Shown here one piece after another: positions 55,047 to 63,927 of a stretch of 64,000 nt of DNA. How positions within the stretch are numbered: position 1 is the stretch's first letter; the number at the start of each line of letters is the position of its first letter. This stretch comes from Alphaproteobacteria bacterium. Lineage in GTDB: Bacteria > Pseudomonadota > Alphaproteobacteria > DSM-16000 > Inquilinaceae. The notes below the pieces were generated by a model. The model was not told where the DNA came from. It did not search any database and worked only from the letters and a program-made list of their open reading frames with translations. The DNA lies in contig JAAAOG010000064.1 in NCBI GenBank assembly GCA_009909005.1, positions 30,534 to 94,533 of the forward strand, in the 5' to 3' direction. A program made the translations under genes and the position numbers.

Positions 55047-55257
55047 CGGACGAAGACCGCCGCCTCGCTTCCGCGAACTGGAGCATGTCGCCCTGCTTTA
55101 CGATATGCCGGAGAAAAGCCTGAAACGCGGCGAGGACGGCACCATTGTTCACGCCTTTGACGACGCCGAAGCCTACATCGTCGAATTTGTCAACGAAGAC
55201 GGCAGCACCCGTGCTCTCGTCGAGGTCACGACTGACCAGATTTGCCTGATCCCCTGA
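55009..55257 (+). CDS. DUF4926 domain protein
   Basis: 82 residues. It fits DUF4926: ELEHVALLYDMPEKSLKRGEDGTIVH, then EAYIVEFVNEDGSTRALVEV, a small beta-barrel-like fold. ATG 55009 has GGGTAAGG directly before it. It overlaps the end of the DUF6883 gene by 38 bases. Overlapping pairs of this type look like a toxin/antidote or complex-forming pair, but I know of no demonstrated function. Confidence 0.75.
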   Translation: MSRDLQLHTSLPDGRRPPPRFRELEHVALLYDMPEKSLKRGEDGTIVHAFDDAEAYIVEFVNEDGSTRALVEVTTDQICLIP

Positions 55258-55868
55258 CAGTTGGATAGGGAAGTAAATGGGCGTGACTGGAAAGGGCGTA
55301 TTCATGAAAACAAGCGACGAGAGTAAAAGCCGCCTAATATTTCAGGCGGACGCCTTCAGGTTTGCTGTATAAATTCTGCAACAAGAGAACGCAAGAGTTA
55401 TTACTAAAACATTACCGAAATCTTGGGTTTGCAAATAGTGAATTCGTGTTTTGCAGGCCAAGTTTCAAAAATGTTATATATATATTGAAATTCATACAAA
55501 TGCCAAAGAACATGATTTAAAAAGATTATCTCTAATGTTATAGAATACTACACAAACACAAATTTCTGACGCGACACCTGCCCGCTCCGTTTTCCCCGGA
55601 GCCGGACACGTCCCAGGCATGGGCGATCCGGTTCTCTGAAAGCGCCCTGCGGCGGCATACATGCTCTCTGCGCATTTTTTACACGTCGCCCTTTTGTCGA
55701 TTATCATCAAGGACTGAGGCTCTGCCAGGATCCCCATCCTCGTGGAACAGGAGCCGTCCCTGTTTCAACACGGCATCGAATACATGATTGCCCGGCTCGG
55801 CACCCTGGCCGAGGTGGCACGGCTTTTGCTCAACATCAGCGTCATTTCCGTGTTCGAAGCGAGTGCCC
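55258..55868. other. AT-rich non-coding stretch with hairpins
   Basis: 611 bases, very AT-rich from 55360 to 55560, with TATATATATATTG near 55475. A hairpin CCGCCT-N8-AGGCGG (55330-55349) follows the DUF4926 gene and may be a weak terminator, though no T run follows. TTGCAG (55451) with an 18-base spacer and TATATA (55475) could be a promoter, but no gene begins within 380 bases of it. GCTCCG...CGGAGC near 55583 marks the return to GC-rich sequence. A minus-strand 81-codon frame here is not convincing. Confidence 0.5.
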
Positions 55869-56876
55869 ATGTCCCCCGTGCCGGCAGTCCATTCCATCGG
55901 CGGCTATCAGATCTCGGATCGCGTGCTCGGCGCCGTCCGCGAGGCCAGCCAACGCACCGGGACCGACTTCGCCTACATGATGGCCAAGGCGGCGACCGAG
56001 AGCGCCTTCCAGCCGGACGCCCGGGCCGCCACCTCGAATGCCACCGGACTCTTCCAGTTCATCGACAGCACCTGGATTTCCATGGTGCATCGCTACGGCG
56101 AGCGCTATGGGCTGGGCGCGCAGGCCGCGCGGATCACGCCGGGGCCCGGAGGCGCGCTGTCAATCGCCGACCCGGCCGACCGGCGGGCGATCCTCGATCT
56201 CCGTCGCGACCCCCGGCTCTCGGCGCTGATGGCCGGCGAATATGCCAATGAGAACCGCGCCCATCTGGAGCAGGCCCTGCGCTCGCGGATCGGGCCGACC
56301 GAGCTCTATATGGCGCATTTCCTGGGCGCGCATGGCGGCGCCCGGTTCCTGGAGACGCTGCGGCAGGCCCCGGACACCCTCGGCGCCCAGCTCTTTCCGG
56401 CGGCGGCCGCGGCCAATCGCCCGGCCTTCTACGAGCGCGGCAGCGGCCGGCCGCTGACCGTCCGGGAGATCTACGGGGCCTTCGAACGGCGGGTGCAGCG
56501 GACCATGGCCATGGTCGGCGATATTCCCGGCGGTCCGCCGCCGCAGGCCGCCCCCACCGCCGCGAGCCCGCCGCCGACCGTCGCAGCACCCCGCGAGACC
56601 GGCAACGAGGTCCCCGGCGGACGCGGCTATTTCGCCGCCCGGCCCGCCCCGGCCAGCTTCTTCACCGCAGCGGCCCGCACAACCGCGCCGGAGCAGGGCT
56701 GGACACGTCCCGCGGCCGTCAACGAGCCGGCCGATCCCGTGCGGCCACACCCGCGCGCCGCCGCTCACCCGGCCTCGGCAGCCGGCCCCGGCGAACCGGC
56801 CGGCGGAGACGGCAGCGCGCCGCCGCCCGGCGGCCGGCAGCTGTCCCTGTGGGCGGTGCTCACCGCCTCGTCCTGA
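55869..56876 (+). CDS. Lytic transglycosylase (SLT-domain) protein
   Basis: 335 residues from ATG 55869. The N-terminal 180 residues carry an SLT-like fold: YMMAKAATESAFQPDARAA (catalytic Glu near 44), then ATGLFQFIDSTWISMVHRYG, and GPTELYMAHFLGAHGGARFL. The rest is Pro/Ala-rich and disordered with no known domain, ending RQLSLWAVLTASS. No signal peptide is visible, so export would need another route (flagellar or other secretion), or a start further upstream. It is related to the transglycosylase domains of phage tails and rod-type FlgJ partners. Confidence 0.8.
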   Translation: MSPVPAVHSIGGYQISDRVLGAVREASQRTGTDFAYMMAKAATESAFQPDARAATSNATGLFQFIDSTWISMVHRYGERYGLGAQAARITPGPGGALSIADPADRRAILDLRRDPRLSALMAGEYANENRAHLEQALRSRIGPTELYMAHFLGAHGGARFLETLRQAPDTLGAQLFPAAAAANRPAFYERGSGRPLTVREIYGAFERRVQRTMAMVGDIPGGPPPQAAPTAASPPPTVAAPRETGNEVPGGRGYFAARPAPASFFTAAARTTAPEQGWTRPAAVNEPADPVRPHPRAAAHPASAAGPGEPAGGDGSAPPPGGRQLSLWAVLTASS

Positions 56877-56922
56877 AACGCGGCGCCGGCTCCTAACCGC
56901 TCGGTAACCTTCCTTCGCTATA

Positions 56923-58317
56923 ATGACTTTGAAGGATTTAACACCTAAAGGCGAAAGACCGGGCATGGCCGACGGGTCACGGGGAGGCGCGGCAGTCCGA
57001 AAGGGATCGGAGCCGGCGCGGATCAGCCAGATCACGCTGAACCAGCTGCTCGATGCGCATGAGCGCTATCGCACCGGCCAGCGCAACGGCAAGCGCCTTG
57101 TGCTGAATTTCGTCGATATCCGCCAGCTCGACCTGAGCAACCGCGATCTGAGCGAGGCGGAGATGGTGGGCACTTTGGCCGGCAATGCCAGCTTCAAGGC
57201 CTCCAGCATGGCCGGCGGCAATTTCTTCGGGGCCGACCTCAACGGCGTCGACATGCGCTTCGGCGACCTGTCGAACGCCGATCTGCGCGGCGCCAATCTC
57301 GCATGGAGCAATCTGGAGTCCGCCAACCTGTCGAAGGCCGACCTGCGCACCGGCTTCATTCTGATCCGCGACGAGCAGGGCAATCTGGTGCCCTCCCGCG
57401 AGCAGGAAAGCGAGATCACCGGCGTCAACCTTTCGAAGGCGAATCTGACCTCCGCCCGGCTGGGGCGGGCGCTCGGGCAGCAGACGAACCTTTCAAACGC
57501 CAATTTCACCAATGCCCGGCTCGCCAACGCCGACCTGTCGAATTCCGACCTGCGCGGGGCGGTGTTCAGCGGCGCCGACATGACCCACACCAATCTGCAG
57601 AACTGTATCCTGCACGGCGCGGTCCTGAGCGGAGCCCTGCTCAACCAGACCCAGCTCGAGGGCGCGGACCTGACTGCGGCGCATTTCAGCGCCTTCGACC
57701 TGTTCAAGGTCGACGTGACCAAGGCCACGCTGCCGCGCGCGCTCGACACGCTCAGCAAATCGATCCAGGACATCATCAAGCTGCACCTGACCTGGATCAA
57801 CACGCTGGGCCGCGACGGGGTGCAGGCCGATCTCAGCCGCGTCGACCTGAGCGGCCAGGATCTCTCGGGCATCAACCTGTCGGCGGCGAACCTGACGCTC
57901 GCCAATCTCTCGCGCTGCCGGCTGAACGGCGCCCGGCTGAACCTGGCCGATCTGCGCGGGGTGATGGCGATCGACGCCGATTTCAGCGATGCGGAGCTGC
58001 GCGGGGTCAAGATGGACCAGGCGAACCTGCGGAACTGCAATCTCCGTTTCGCCAATTTCGCGCCGATGTCGGTCGGCAGCATGCTCGACTACAAGATCGG
58101 CGCCAGCCTGCGCGAGGCCAAGCTGGACGGCGCCGAGCTGGTGCAGGCCAATCTCTCGGGCGCCAACCTGTCCGAAGCGGTGCTGCTCAATGCCAATCTG
58201 CGGGGCGCCAATCTCGCCGATACCATCCTGCTCGATGCCCAGCTGACCGGGGCGGATCTGCGCGATACCAAGCTGGTCAACGCCGATACGCGCGGCACCA
58301 TCGGCATGAAGCTTTAG
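56923..58317 (+). CDS. Pentapeptide-repeat protein
   Basis: 464 residues. Two long blocks of A(D/N)LXX repeats (about 65-265 and 300-460) predict right-handed quadrilateral beta-helices, joined by a helical linker (about 270-295: ALDTLSKSIQDIIKLHLTWIN). An opening helical segment (ISQITLNQLLDAHERYRTGQRNGKR) is shared with alphaproteobacterial PilZ-neighbour proteins. The second block is interrupted by SVGSMLDYKIGA. Function unknown; DNA-mimic roles (Qnr/MfpA) are possible but the helical insert argues for something else. ATG 56965 is an alternative start. Confidence 0.85.
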   Translation: MTLKDLTPKGERPGMADGSRGGAAVRKGSEPARISQITLNQLLDAHERYRTGQRNGKRLVLNFVDIRQLDLSNRDLSEAEMVGTLAGNASFKASSMAGGNFFGADLNGVDMRFGDLSNADLRGANLAWSNLESANLSKADLRTGFILIRDEQGNLVPSREQESEITGVNLSKANLTSARLGRALGQQTNLSNANFTNARLANADLSNSDLRGAVFSGADMTHTNLQNCILHGAVLSGALLNQTQLEGADLTAAHFSAFDLFKVDVTKATLPRALDTLSKSIQDIIKLHLTWINTLGRDGVQADLSRVDLSGQDLSGINLSAANLTLANLSRCRLNGARLNLADLRGVMAIDADFSDAELRGVKMDQANLRNCNLRFANFAPMSVGSMLDYKIGASLREAKLDGAELVQANLSGANLSEAVLLNANLRGANLADTILLDAQLTGADLRDTKLVNADTRGTIGMKL

Positions 58318-58353
58318 ACGCGGGCTCCGGCTCCGGCTCCGCGATCAAAAGGA

Positions 58354-59382
58354 TCAAAAGGCAGGCCGCTGCGGCCAGTCGATCCGCGGCAGCCGCACCG
58401 GCACGCCCACCCCGCCGATCGTGACGCGCCGGTCTGCGATGCTCAGAGGCGCCCTGAGGGTGGCCAGGCCCTCCTCGTCCGGCGGCCCGGCCATCACCGT
58501 CAGCCCGACTCCGAACAGGGCCGCCTGGGTCGGCTGCAGCAGCCCGGCGGCCTGCAGGGACTGCAGCGTCTCCTGAAAGCCGCGGATTTCGGTGGTCAGG
58601 TCGGCCTCGGGCTGCAGGTCGCGGTCGAGCGTCACGGTGCCGCTGGCGACGGCCGACAGGGGTCCCCAGTCGAGCCTGAAGCGCTCGACCGTCACGAGGC
58701 CCCCCGCGTCCCGCCACAGCGCCAGCGCCGGTTCGCTGGGCCCGGGCGGCAAGGGGCCGGTGATCGCCGCGTCCAGGCTGACATGGTCGATGGTCGGGGC
58801 CAGCAGGCCGGCCGGCAACCCCGGCAGGTCGACCGTCCGGGCGGCCATGGCGACGACCAGCGGCGCGGCGGGCGACGGCGGCGGCGCCAGCTGCAGGCGG
58901 ACCGACTCCGCCTCGACCAGCGCCGCGCCCGGCAGGTCGAGGGCGACGGTCTCCAGCACCAGCTCGGCCGCGTGCACCCGCCCGTCCATGGCCGCGCCGA
59001 GCGTGCCGCTGCCGCGTGCTGCGGTAAGCCGGACCGGCGCGACACCCTGCGGCGCCGGAACGGTGACCAGCAGGCCGCGCTCCAGCGACAGGCCGATGTC
59101 GGTCGGTGCCCAGACGGCGCTCTCCGCCACCGCCGCATCGCTGCGCACGACGACGCCGTCGGGGGTGCGCAGGGAGAAGTTCCGGACCTCCGTGACGAAG
59201 CCGAGCGGGAAGCCGGATACGGTCAGTTCGGCCGCCTCGAACCGGCCGCCCTGCGCCTCGAGGGCCGCCATGCGGGCGTCGACCTGGGTCCGGACCTGAT
59301 CGGCACCATAGGACCAGAGACCGTAATAGCCCCCGATGAGAAGCACCGGCAGCGCGGCCAGGATGAGGCGGGATCGGCGCAT
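58354..59382 (-). CDS. DUF2125 protein, membrane-anchored
   Basis: 342 residues from ATG 59382, with AGGAGA upstream; the longer frame from 59706 is repeat-derived. One N-terminal helix (about 6-24: LILAALPVLLIGGYYGLWS) anchors a periplasmic beta-rich domain with WPxVDA-type opening GADQVRTQVDARMAAL and a SGFPLGFVTEVRN segment typical of DUF2125. The family is common in Rhizobiales and Rhodospirillales and resembles AsmA-like lipid-transfer proteins; role unproven. It is divergent from chaC. Confidence 0.82.
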   Translation of the reverse strand: MRRSRLILAALPVLLIGGYYGLWSYGADQVRTQVDARMAALEAQGGRFEAAELTVSGFPLGFVTEVRNFSLRTPDGVVVRSDAAVAESAVWAPTDIGLSLERGLLVTVPAPQGVAPVRLTAARGSGTLGAAMDGRVHAAELVLETVALDLPGAALVEAESVRLQLAPPPSPAAPLVVAMAARTVDLPGLPAGLLAPTIDHVSLDAAITGPLPPGPSEPALALWRDAGGLVTVERFRLDWGPLSAVASGTVTLDRDLQPEADLTTEIRGFQETLQSLQAAGLLQPTQAALFGVGLTVMAGPPDEEGLATLRAPLSIADRRVTIGGVGVPVRLPRIDWPQRPAF

Positions 59383-59540
59383 GACTGGCAGTCTCCTGAT
59401 TCGGGCCCGGCAGGGCCGGACGGGCCGGCGGTGGCCGGGCCTCCGGGCGCGGAGTGGATCACCGGTCCCGGCGAATTGCAACGCCAGTCCCGCGCCGCGA
59501 ATTGGCAAAGGCGTCGCATTTGTGGTAGGCACCCCGCCCC

Positions 59541-60266
59541 ATGAACCAGGTGCATGGCTTTTCGGACCAGGACCGGCCGGCGGACGAGGCAGACACGCTG
59601 CCGGGTCCGGACGACGCCGTCCGGCCTCCGCTGCCCGCTGAGGCTCCGGCTGCGGCTGCGGCTGCGGCTCCGGCTGCGGCTGCGGCTGCGGCTGCGGCCG
59701 AGACACCGCCGCGCGGCCGCACGGATTATGTGCCGGTCGCCGAGGGCGAGCCGCTCTGGGTGTTCGGCTATGGCTCGCTGATGTGGAACCCCGGCTTCCC
59801 CTATGACCAGGCTGAGCCGGCCCTGCTCTGGGGCTATCACCGCCGCTTCTGCGTCTATTCCTACCATTACCGCGGCACGCCGGAGCAGCCCGGCCTGGTG
59901 CTCGGGCTCGACCGCGGCGGCTCCTGCCGCGGCATGGCCTTTCGGGTGGCGCCGGCCGACGTCAAGCCGACCCTGGCCTATCTCTGGGACCGGGAGATGA
60001 TCAGCTATGTCTACAAGCCCGCCTGGCTGCCGATCCGCCTCGCGGCCGGCCGGGTGCAGGCCTGCACCTTCGTCGCCGACCGCGGCCACGAACAATATTG
60101 CCGCGAGACCGGACTGGAAGCCATGGCCGCGGTGATCTGCAATGGGCGCGGCCGTAACGGCCCGAACTGCGACTATCTCTTCAACACGGTGCTGCACCTC
60201 GATGAACTCGGAATCCGGGACACGCCACTGCACCGCCTCGCCGCCATGGTCCGCGCCGCCTCCTAG
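59541..60266 (+). CDS. chaC: Glutathione-specific gamma-glutamylcyclotransferase (ChaC-like)
   Basis: Cleaves glutathione to 5-oxoproline and Cys-Gly. The 241 residues include LWVFGYGSLMWNPGF (substrate loop, about 72-86), YHYRGTPEQPGLVLGLD, RGMAFRVAP and, in the middle, YLWDREMISYVYKPAWLPI with the catalytic Glu. The first 62 residues are a Pro/Ala-rich tract (AEAPAAAAAAAPAAAAA) coded by a GGCTGC/GGCTCC hexamer repeat (about 59643-59700), absent from most family members. It overlaps the convergent btuF-like gene by 4 bases. Confidence 0.88.
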   Translation: MNQVHGFSDQDRPADEADTLPGPDDAVRPPLPAEAPAAAAAAAPAAAAAAAAAETPPRGRTDYVPVAEGEPLWVFGYGSLMWNPGFPYDQAEPALLWGYHRRFCVYSYHYRGTPEQPGLVLGLDRGGSCRGMAFRVAPADVKPTLAYLWDREMISYVYKPAWLPIRLAAGRVQACTFVADRGHEQYCRETGLEAMAAVICNGRGRNGPNCDYLFNTVLHLDELGIRDTPLHRLAAMVRAAS

Positions 60267-61150
60267 GGGCGAGGGTCCGGGTCCTGACGGAGGAAACGGT
60301 CGCGGAGCGCGGCGCGCAGGGTGGCGACCGCCTCGGCCAGGGAGGGGCCGCCGCAGACGGTCAGGCGCTGCGGCAGCACCATCTGCATGGCCTCCGGCAC
60401 CGCCCGGTCGAGCGCCGGATGCCGCAACAGGTCGCTGCCGACATCCGTAAGCGCGATATCCGCCCGGTCGAAGACGACGAGGTCGGGCGCGACGCGCACC
60501 AGCGACTCCATCGACAGCCGGCCGACCGCACCGATGCCGGCCTCGGTCGCGGCGTTTTCCAGCCCGGCAGCGGCGAAGATCCGGTCCATCAGCGTTTCGG
60601 TGCCGGCAGTGAAGCCGCGCCGCTGGTATTGCAGCGCCTGCAGCGGCGCGCCGTCCGCACCGCGGGCCACCGATCCTCCGTCCGCGGCGGCCAGGGCCGT
60701 GTCGAGCGCGGCGATCCAGCGCTCCGCCCGCCCGGGATGGCCGAGCGCCTCGGCCACCAGCCGGGTCTGGGCCCGCACATCGTCCCAGCTGTCGGCCGGC
60801 GCCAGGTCGATCACGCGGTAGCCGAGCCGCCGCAGCATCGCCCGGCTCTGCACCTTGGTGAAGGTGCCGGCCAGCACCAGGTCGGGGTCGAAGGCCAGAA
60901 CCTCCTCGGCATTGCCGGCGGTGCGCGGATAGCGCCGGGCGCGGTCGGCGAAATAGGCCATGCCGGCATCCGCGGCGTAGAGGCTGAGCGCGGCGATCTG
61001 ATCGGGGTCGGCCAGGGCCAGCAGATACTGGTCGGCGCAGACATTGATGGACACGACCCGCTCGGGCGGATCAGCCGCCGCGGCGAGTGGCAGCCCGGCG
61101 ATCAGGGCCAGTGCGAGCGGCAAAGCCTGAAGGATGCGGCGCATGGACAT
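60263..61150 (-). CDS. btuF: Cobalamin-type ABC transporter substrate-binding protein (BtuF-like)
   Basis: 295 residues, signal peptide about 1-26 (ending PLAAAADPP). The periplasmic-binding fold opens with RVVSINVCADQYLLALADPDQ, typical of alphaproteobacterial vitamin B12 or heme binding proteins, and TAGNAEEVLAFDPDLVLAGTF and VGRLSMESLVRVAPDLVVFD follow. The permease gene is divergent 83 bases away instead of in the same direction. A heme or siderophore ligand is possible. ATG 61150 is used; ATG 61144 is equally plausible. Confidence 0.82.
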   Translation of the reverse strand: MSMRRILQALPLALALIAGLPLAAAADPPERVVSINVCADQYLLALADPDQIAALSLYAADAGMAYFADRARRYPRTAGNAEEVLAFDPDLVLAGTFTKVQSRAMLRRLGYRVIDLAPADSWDDVRAQTRLVAEALGHPGRAERWIAALDTALAAADGGSVARGADGAPLQALQYQRRGFTAGTETLMDRIFAAAGLENAATEAGIGAVGRLSMESLVRVAPDLVVFDRADIALTDVGSDLLRHPALDRAVPEAMQMVLPQRLTVCGGPSLAEAVATLRAALRDRFLRQDPDPRP

Positions 61151-61233
61151 GTCCGGGTGGTCGTAAACCGTGGCGAATAGGATATAACCCGCCTGAGATA
61201 CGGCCAAACCCGGGCCGGGGGTGATCGCGTTCC

Positions 61234-62265
61234 ATGACCTCTTCGCTTGCCGATGCGCGCCCGGCGGCCCGCCATGTGCGCATCCCGTCGCTCTATGCCG
61301 GCCTCGCCATCCTGCTGCTGCCGCTGATGCTGGCCTCCCTGTGCATCGGCGAGACCTCCTTTGCGCCCTGGACGGCTGCCGCCGCGCTCTGGGGCACCGG
61401 CAGCGAGTGGGTGGTCATCGTGGTGCAGGAGCTGCGCCTGCCGCGCACCCTGCTGGCCGCGGCGGTCGGCGGGATGCTCGGCCTGGGCGGCGCGGCGCTG
61501 CAGGGCCTGACCCGCAACCCGCTGGCCGAGCCCGGCCTGCTCGGCGCCTCGGGCGGCGCGGCGCTGGGCGCGGTGCTGGTGCTCTATTCCGGCCTGGCGG
61601 TGGTCAGCGACTGGCTGCTGCCGGCCGGCGCCGTCGCCGGGTCGCTGCTGGCGGTGTCGCTGCTGCTGGCGATCCTCAGCGTCGGAGCCAGCCCGCTCAC
61701 CCTGATCCTCTGCGGCGTGGCGATCGGCAGCCTGTCCTCGGCGCTGGTGTCGCTGGCCGTCAACCTCTCGCCCAACCCCTTTGCGACGCTGGAGGTCAGC
61801 TTCTGGCTGCTCGGCTCGCTGGAGGACCGCAGCCTCGACCATGTGCTGCTGTCGCTGCCGCTGATCGCCGTCGGCGCGGCGCTGCTGCTGCGCTGCGGCA
61901 CCGCCTTCGACGCCCTCACCCTGGGCGACGAAGGAGCCCGGGCGCTGGGCATCGACCTGAAGACCACCTACCGGCAGGTGGCGCTGGGGCTCGGGCTGGG
62001 CGTCGGCGGGGCGGTGGCGGTGTCCGGCACCATCGGCTTTGTCGGGCTGATCGTGCCGCACCTGTTGCGGCCTTTCGTCGGCCACCGGGCCGGCCGGCTG
62101 ATGGTGCCGAGCGCCCTGGGCGGCGCCGTTCTGCTGCTGGCCGCCGATATCGCCGTGCGGGTGATCCCGACCGCCCAGACGCTGCGGCTGGGGGTGGTCA
62201 CGGCGCTGCTCGGGGTGCCCTTCCTTCTGGCGCTGATCCTGCTCGGCCGCCGGCGTCTGGCCTGA
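61234..62265 (+). CDS. btuC: FecCD-family ABC transporter permease (BtuC-like)
   Basis: 343 residues, nine to ten helices. Family motifs: LRLPRTLLAAAVGGMLGLGG and LQGLTRNPLAEPGLLGAS, then TIGFVGLIVPHLLRPFVGH with its ATPase-contacting loop, and the closing GVVTALLGVPFLLALIL. It works with the binding protein and ATPase encoded on the opposite strand on either side. Its last 68 bases overlap the 3' end of the ATPase gene, convergently. Confidence 0.88.
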   Translation: MTSSLADARPAARHVRIPSLYAGLAILLLPLMLASLCIGETSFAPWTAAAALWGTGSEWVVIVVQELRLPRTLLAAAVGGMLGLGGAALQGLTRNPLAEPGLLGASGGAALGAVLVLYSGLAVVSDWLLPAGAVAGSLLAVSLLLAILSVGASPLTLILCGVAIGSLSSALVSLAVNLSPNPFATLEVSFWLLGSLEDRSLDHVLLSLPLIAVGAALLLRCGTAFDALTLGDEGARALGIDLKTTYRQVALGLGLGVGGAVAVSGTIGFVGLIVPHLLRPFVGHRAGRLMVPSALGGAVLLLAADIAVRVIPTAQTLRLGVVTALLGVPFLLALILLGRRRLA

Positions 62266-63151
62266 CGCCGGCCGGTGCGTCCGCCTCGTCCGCCCCGGCC
62301 GCCGCCGGCGGAACCGGCACGACGCCGAGCAGCCCGTCCTGCCGCACCAGGGCGAAGCGCAGGCCGAAGGCAGCCTCCAGCGCCCCGGCCTCGGCAATCG
62401 CATCCGGCGTGTCGAGGGCCAGCAGCCGCCCCTCGGCCAGCACGGCGATGCGATCGGCATAGCGCAGGGCCAGCGACAGATCGTGCATGATGGCCAGCAC
62501 CGCCCGGCCGGAGCGGGCCAGGCGCTGCAGCAGGTCCATGACCCTGAGCGCGTGGACGGGGTCGAGTTCGGCCACCGGCTCGTCGGCCAGCACCACGTGC
62601 GGCTCGCCGGCCAGCACCCGGGCGAGATGCGCCCGCGCCTGCTCGCCGCCGGACAGCGTGTCGACCGGCCGGTCGGCAAGCCCGTTCAGCTCCATCGCCG
62701 TCAGCGCATGGGCGATCGCCTTGCCCGCCGGCCCGTCCGGTTCGGCATCCTCGCCCTGGCCGTCGCCATGCGGGATGCGGCCGAAGCCGACCAGATGCCG
62801 GACGCTGACCGGCCAGGCGCTGGCCGCCCGCTGCAGCAGCAGCCCGACCCGCCGCGCCCGCGCCCGCGCCGGCAGGCGGTGCAGGTCCGCCCCGTCCAGC
62901 CGCACCTGGCCATCCGTCGGCGTCAAAAGCCCGGACAGGCAATGCATCAGCGTCGACTTGCCGGAGCCGTTCGGCCCGACCAGCACCAGCAATTCGCCGG
63001 CACCGACGGCCAGGTCGATGCCGGTCAGGGCGAAGTCGCGCCGCCGCCGCAGCGACAGATTGACGGCTTCCAGAGTGCAGCTGCTCAAGACGCGGCTCTT
63101 TCCAATGGGACCTGCCGGCAATGTGCCCCGATCCGCCCGCGGCGCAAGCAC
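62198..63151 (-). CDS. btuD: ABC transporter ATPase (BtuD-like)
   Basis: 317 residues from GTG 63151, which has AAGGG 7 bases upstream; a TTG near 63088 is an alternative. Walker A LVGPNGSGKSTLMHCLSG, signature LSGGEQARAHLARVLAG, Walker B HVVLADEPVAELD and H-loop IMHDLSLAL are intact. Between Q-loop and signature is an Asp/Gly insert (HGDGQGEDAEPDGPAG). The C-terminal 30 residues, Ala/Gly/Arg-rich, lie in the overlap with the permease gene. Confidence 0.85.
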   Translation of the reverse strand: MLAPRADRGTLPAGPIGKSRVLSSCTLEAVNLSLRRRRDFALTGIDLAVGAGELLVLVGPNGSGKSTLMHCLSGLLTPTDGQVRLDGADLHRLPARARARRVGLLLQRAASAWPVSVRHLVGFGRIPHGDGQGEDAEPDGPAGKAIAHALTAMELNGLADRPVDTLSGGEQARAHLARVLAGEPHVVLADEPVAELDPVHALRVMDLLQRLARSGRAVLAIMHDLSLALRYADRIAVLAEGRLLALDTPDAIAEAGALEAAFGLRFALVRQDGLLGVVPVPPAAAGADEADAPAGVRPDAGGRAGSAPEGRAPRAAP

Positions 63152-63429
63152 CCGATCGCCCTTACGAAGCGCCCAAATGAAAACTAAGTAAAAGAGTGCT
63201 ATAGTATGCGGCCAGGAACACGAATACTATTAACTGTTGACGAAGCAATAATTAAGAAATTCATTTTGATAAATATACCTATTGACGACTCTTTTCGAAA
63301 TTCCAACTTAAAAATATAACGGTGTTCGGTAATCATCCAGTGGTTACGTCCGAGATTCGCGCCGCTGGTGCTTATTGTCCACACGTTACCGCTCTTTTGA
63401 GAGTGCCTTCTGAAGAGATGGAGGATCCT

Positions 63430-63927
63430 ATGTCCACAATGGCCGAAAATGGGACCAACGCGGAAACCAACGCAGCGATGCCAGACAGTGACATCACAAA
63501 TAAAATTGGGAAGAGGGTTGCTATTTTACTCATTTTCTTAATTGGTTATTCTGTAATTTGCTTTCATTTTTTGGGAAGTATTTATACCACTTGCGAAAAT
63601 AACGTGACCTGCCAAATTTTTTCTTTTGTTCTTATATTTCTAGCATGGTCAGCATTTTTTGTTGTGTTTTGGGCTTTATTTGTTTATGCCGAAAATCGTA
63701 GTCTATTGAATAACAATAACACAGGCAGCGCACACGCGCTATATCATGATTTGGCAAAACATCACTTCAAATTTACCCAGATTTGGTTTTCTATTGCTAT
63801 CGCCGTGTTCCTTGGTGGCGTGGTATATGGCATGTTCCACCTGGGTTCGTATATCTTCCCAGGCATTCTGCCACCGCCCGAGACTGCCCCCCAACCCTCA
63901 CCATCCATCAGTTTTTGTGCTCCATAG
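63430..63927 (+). CDS. Small AT-rich membrane protein of unknown function
   Basis: 165 residues from ATG 63430 with TGGAGG 5 bases upstream; the in-frame ATG at 63322 lacks such a site. Three membrane helices are clear (about 30-50, 61-85 and 118-142), with a His-rich loop DLAKHHFKF. Base composition is much richer in A/T than the surrounding genes, as is the 278-base upstream gap (63152-63429), which has TTGACG-type hexamers but no convincing promoter pair. It is probably acquired. No family recognised. Confidence 0.65.
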   Translation: MSTMAENGTNAETNAAMPDSDITNKIGKRVAILLIFLIGYSVICFHFLGSIYTTCENNVTCQIFSFVLIFLAWSAFFVVFWALFVYAENRSLLNNNNTGSAHALYHDLAKHHFKFTQIWFSIAIAVFLGGVVYGMFHLGSYIFPGILPPPETAPQPSPSISFCAP

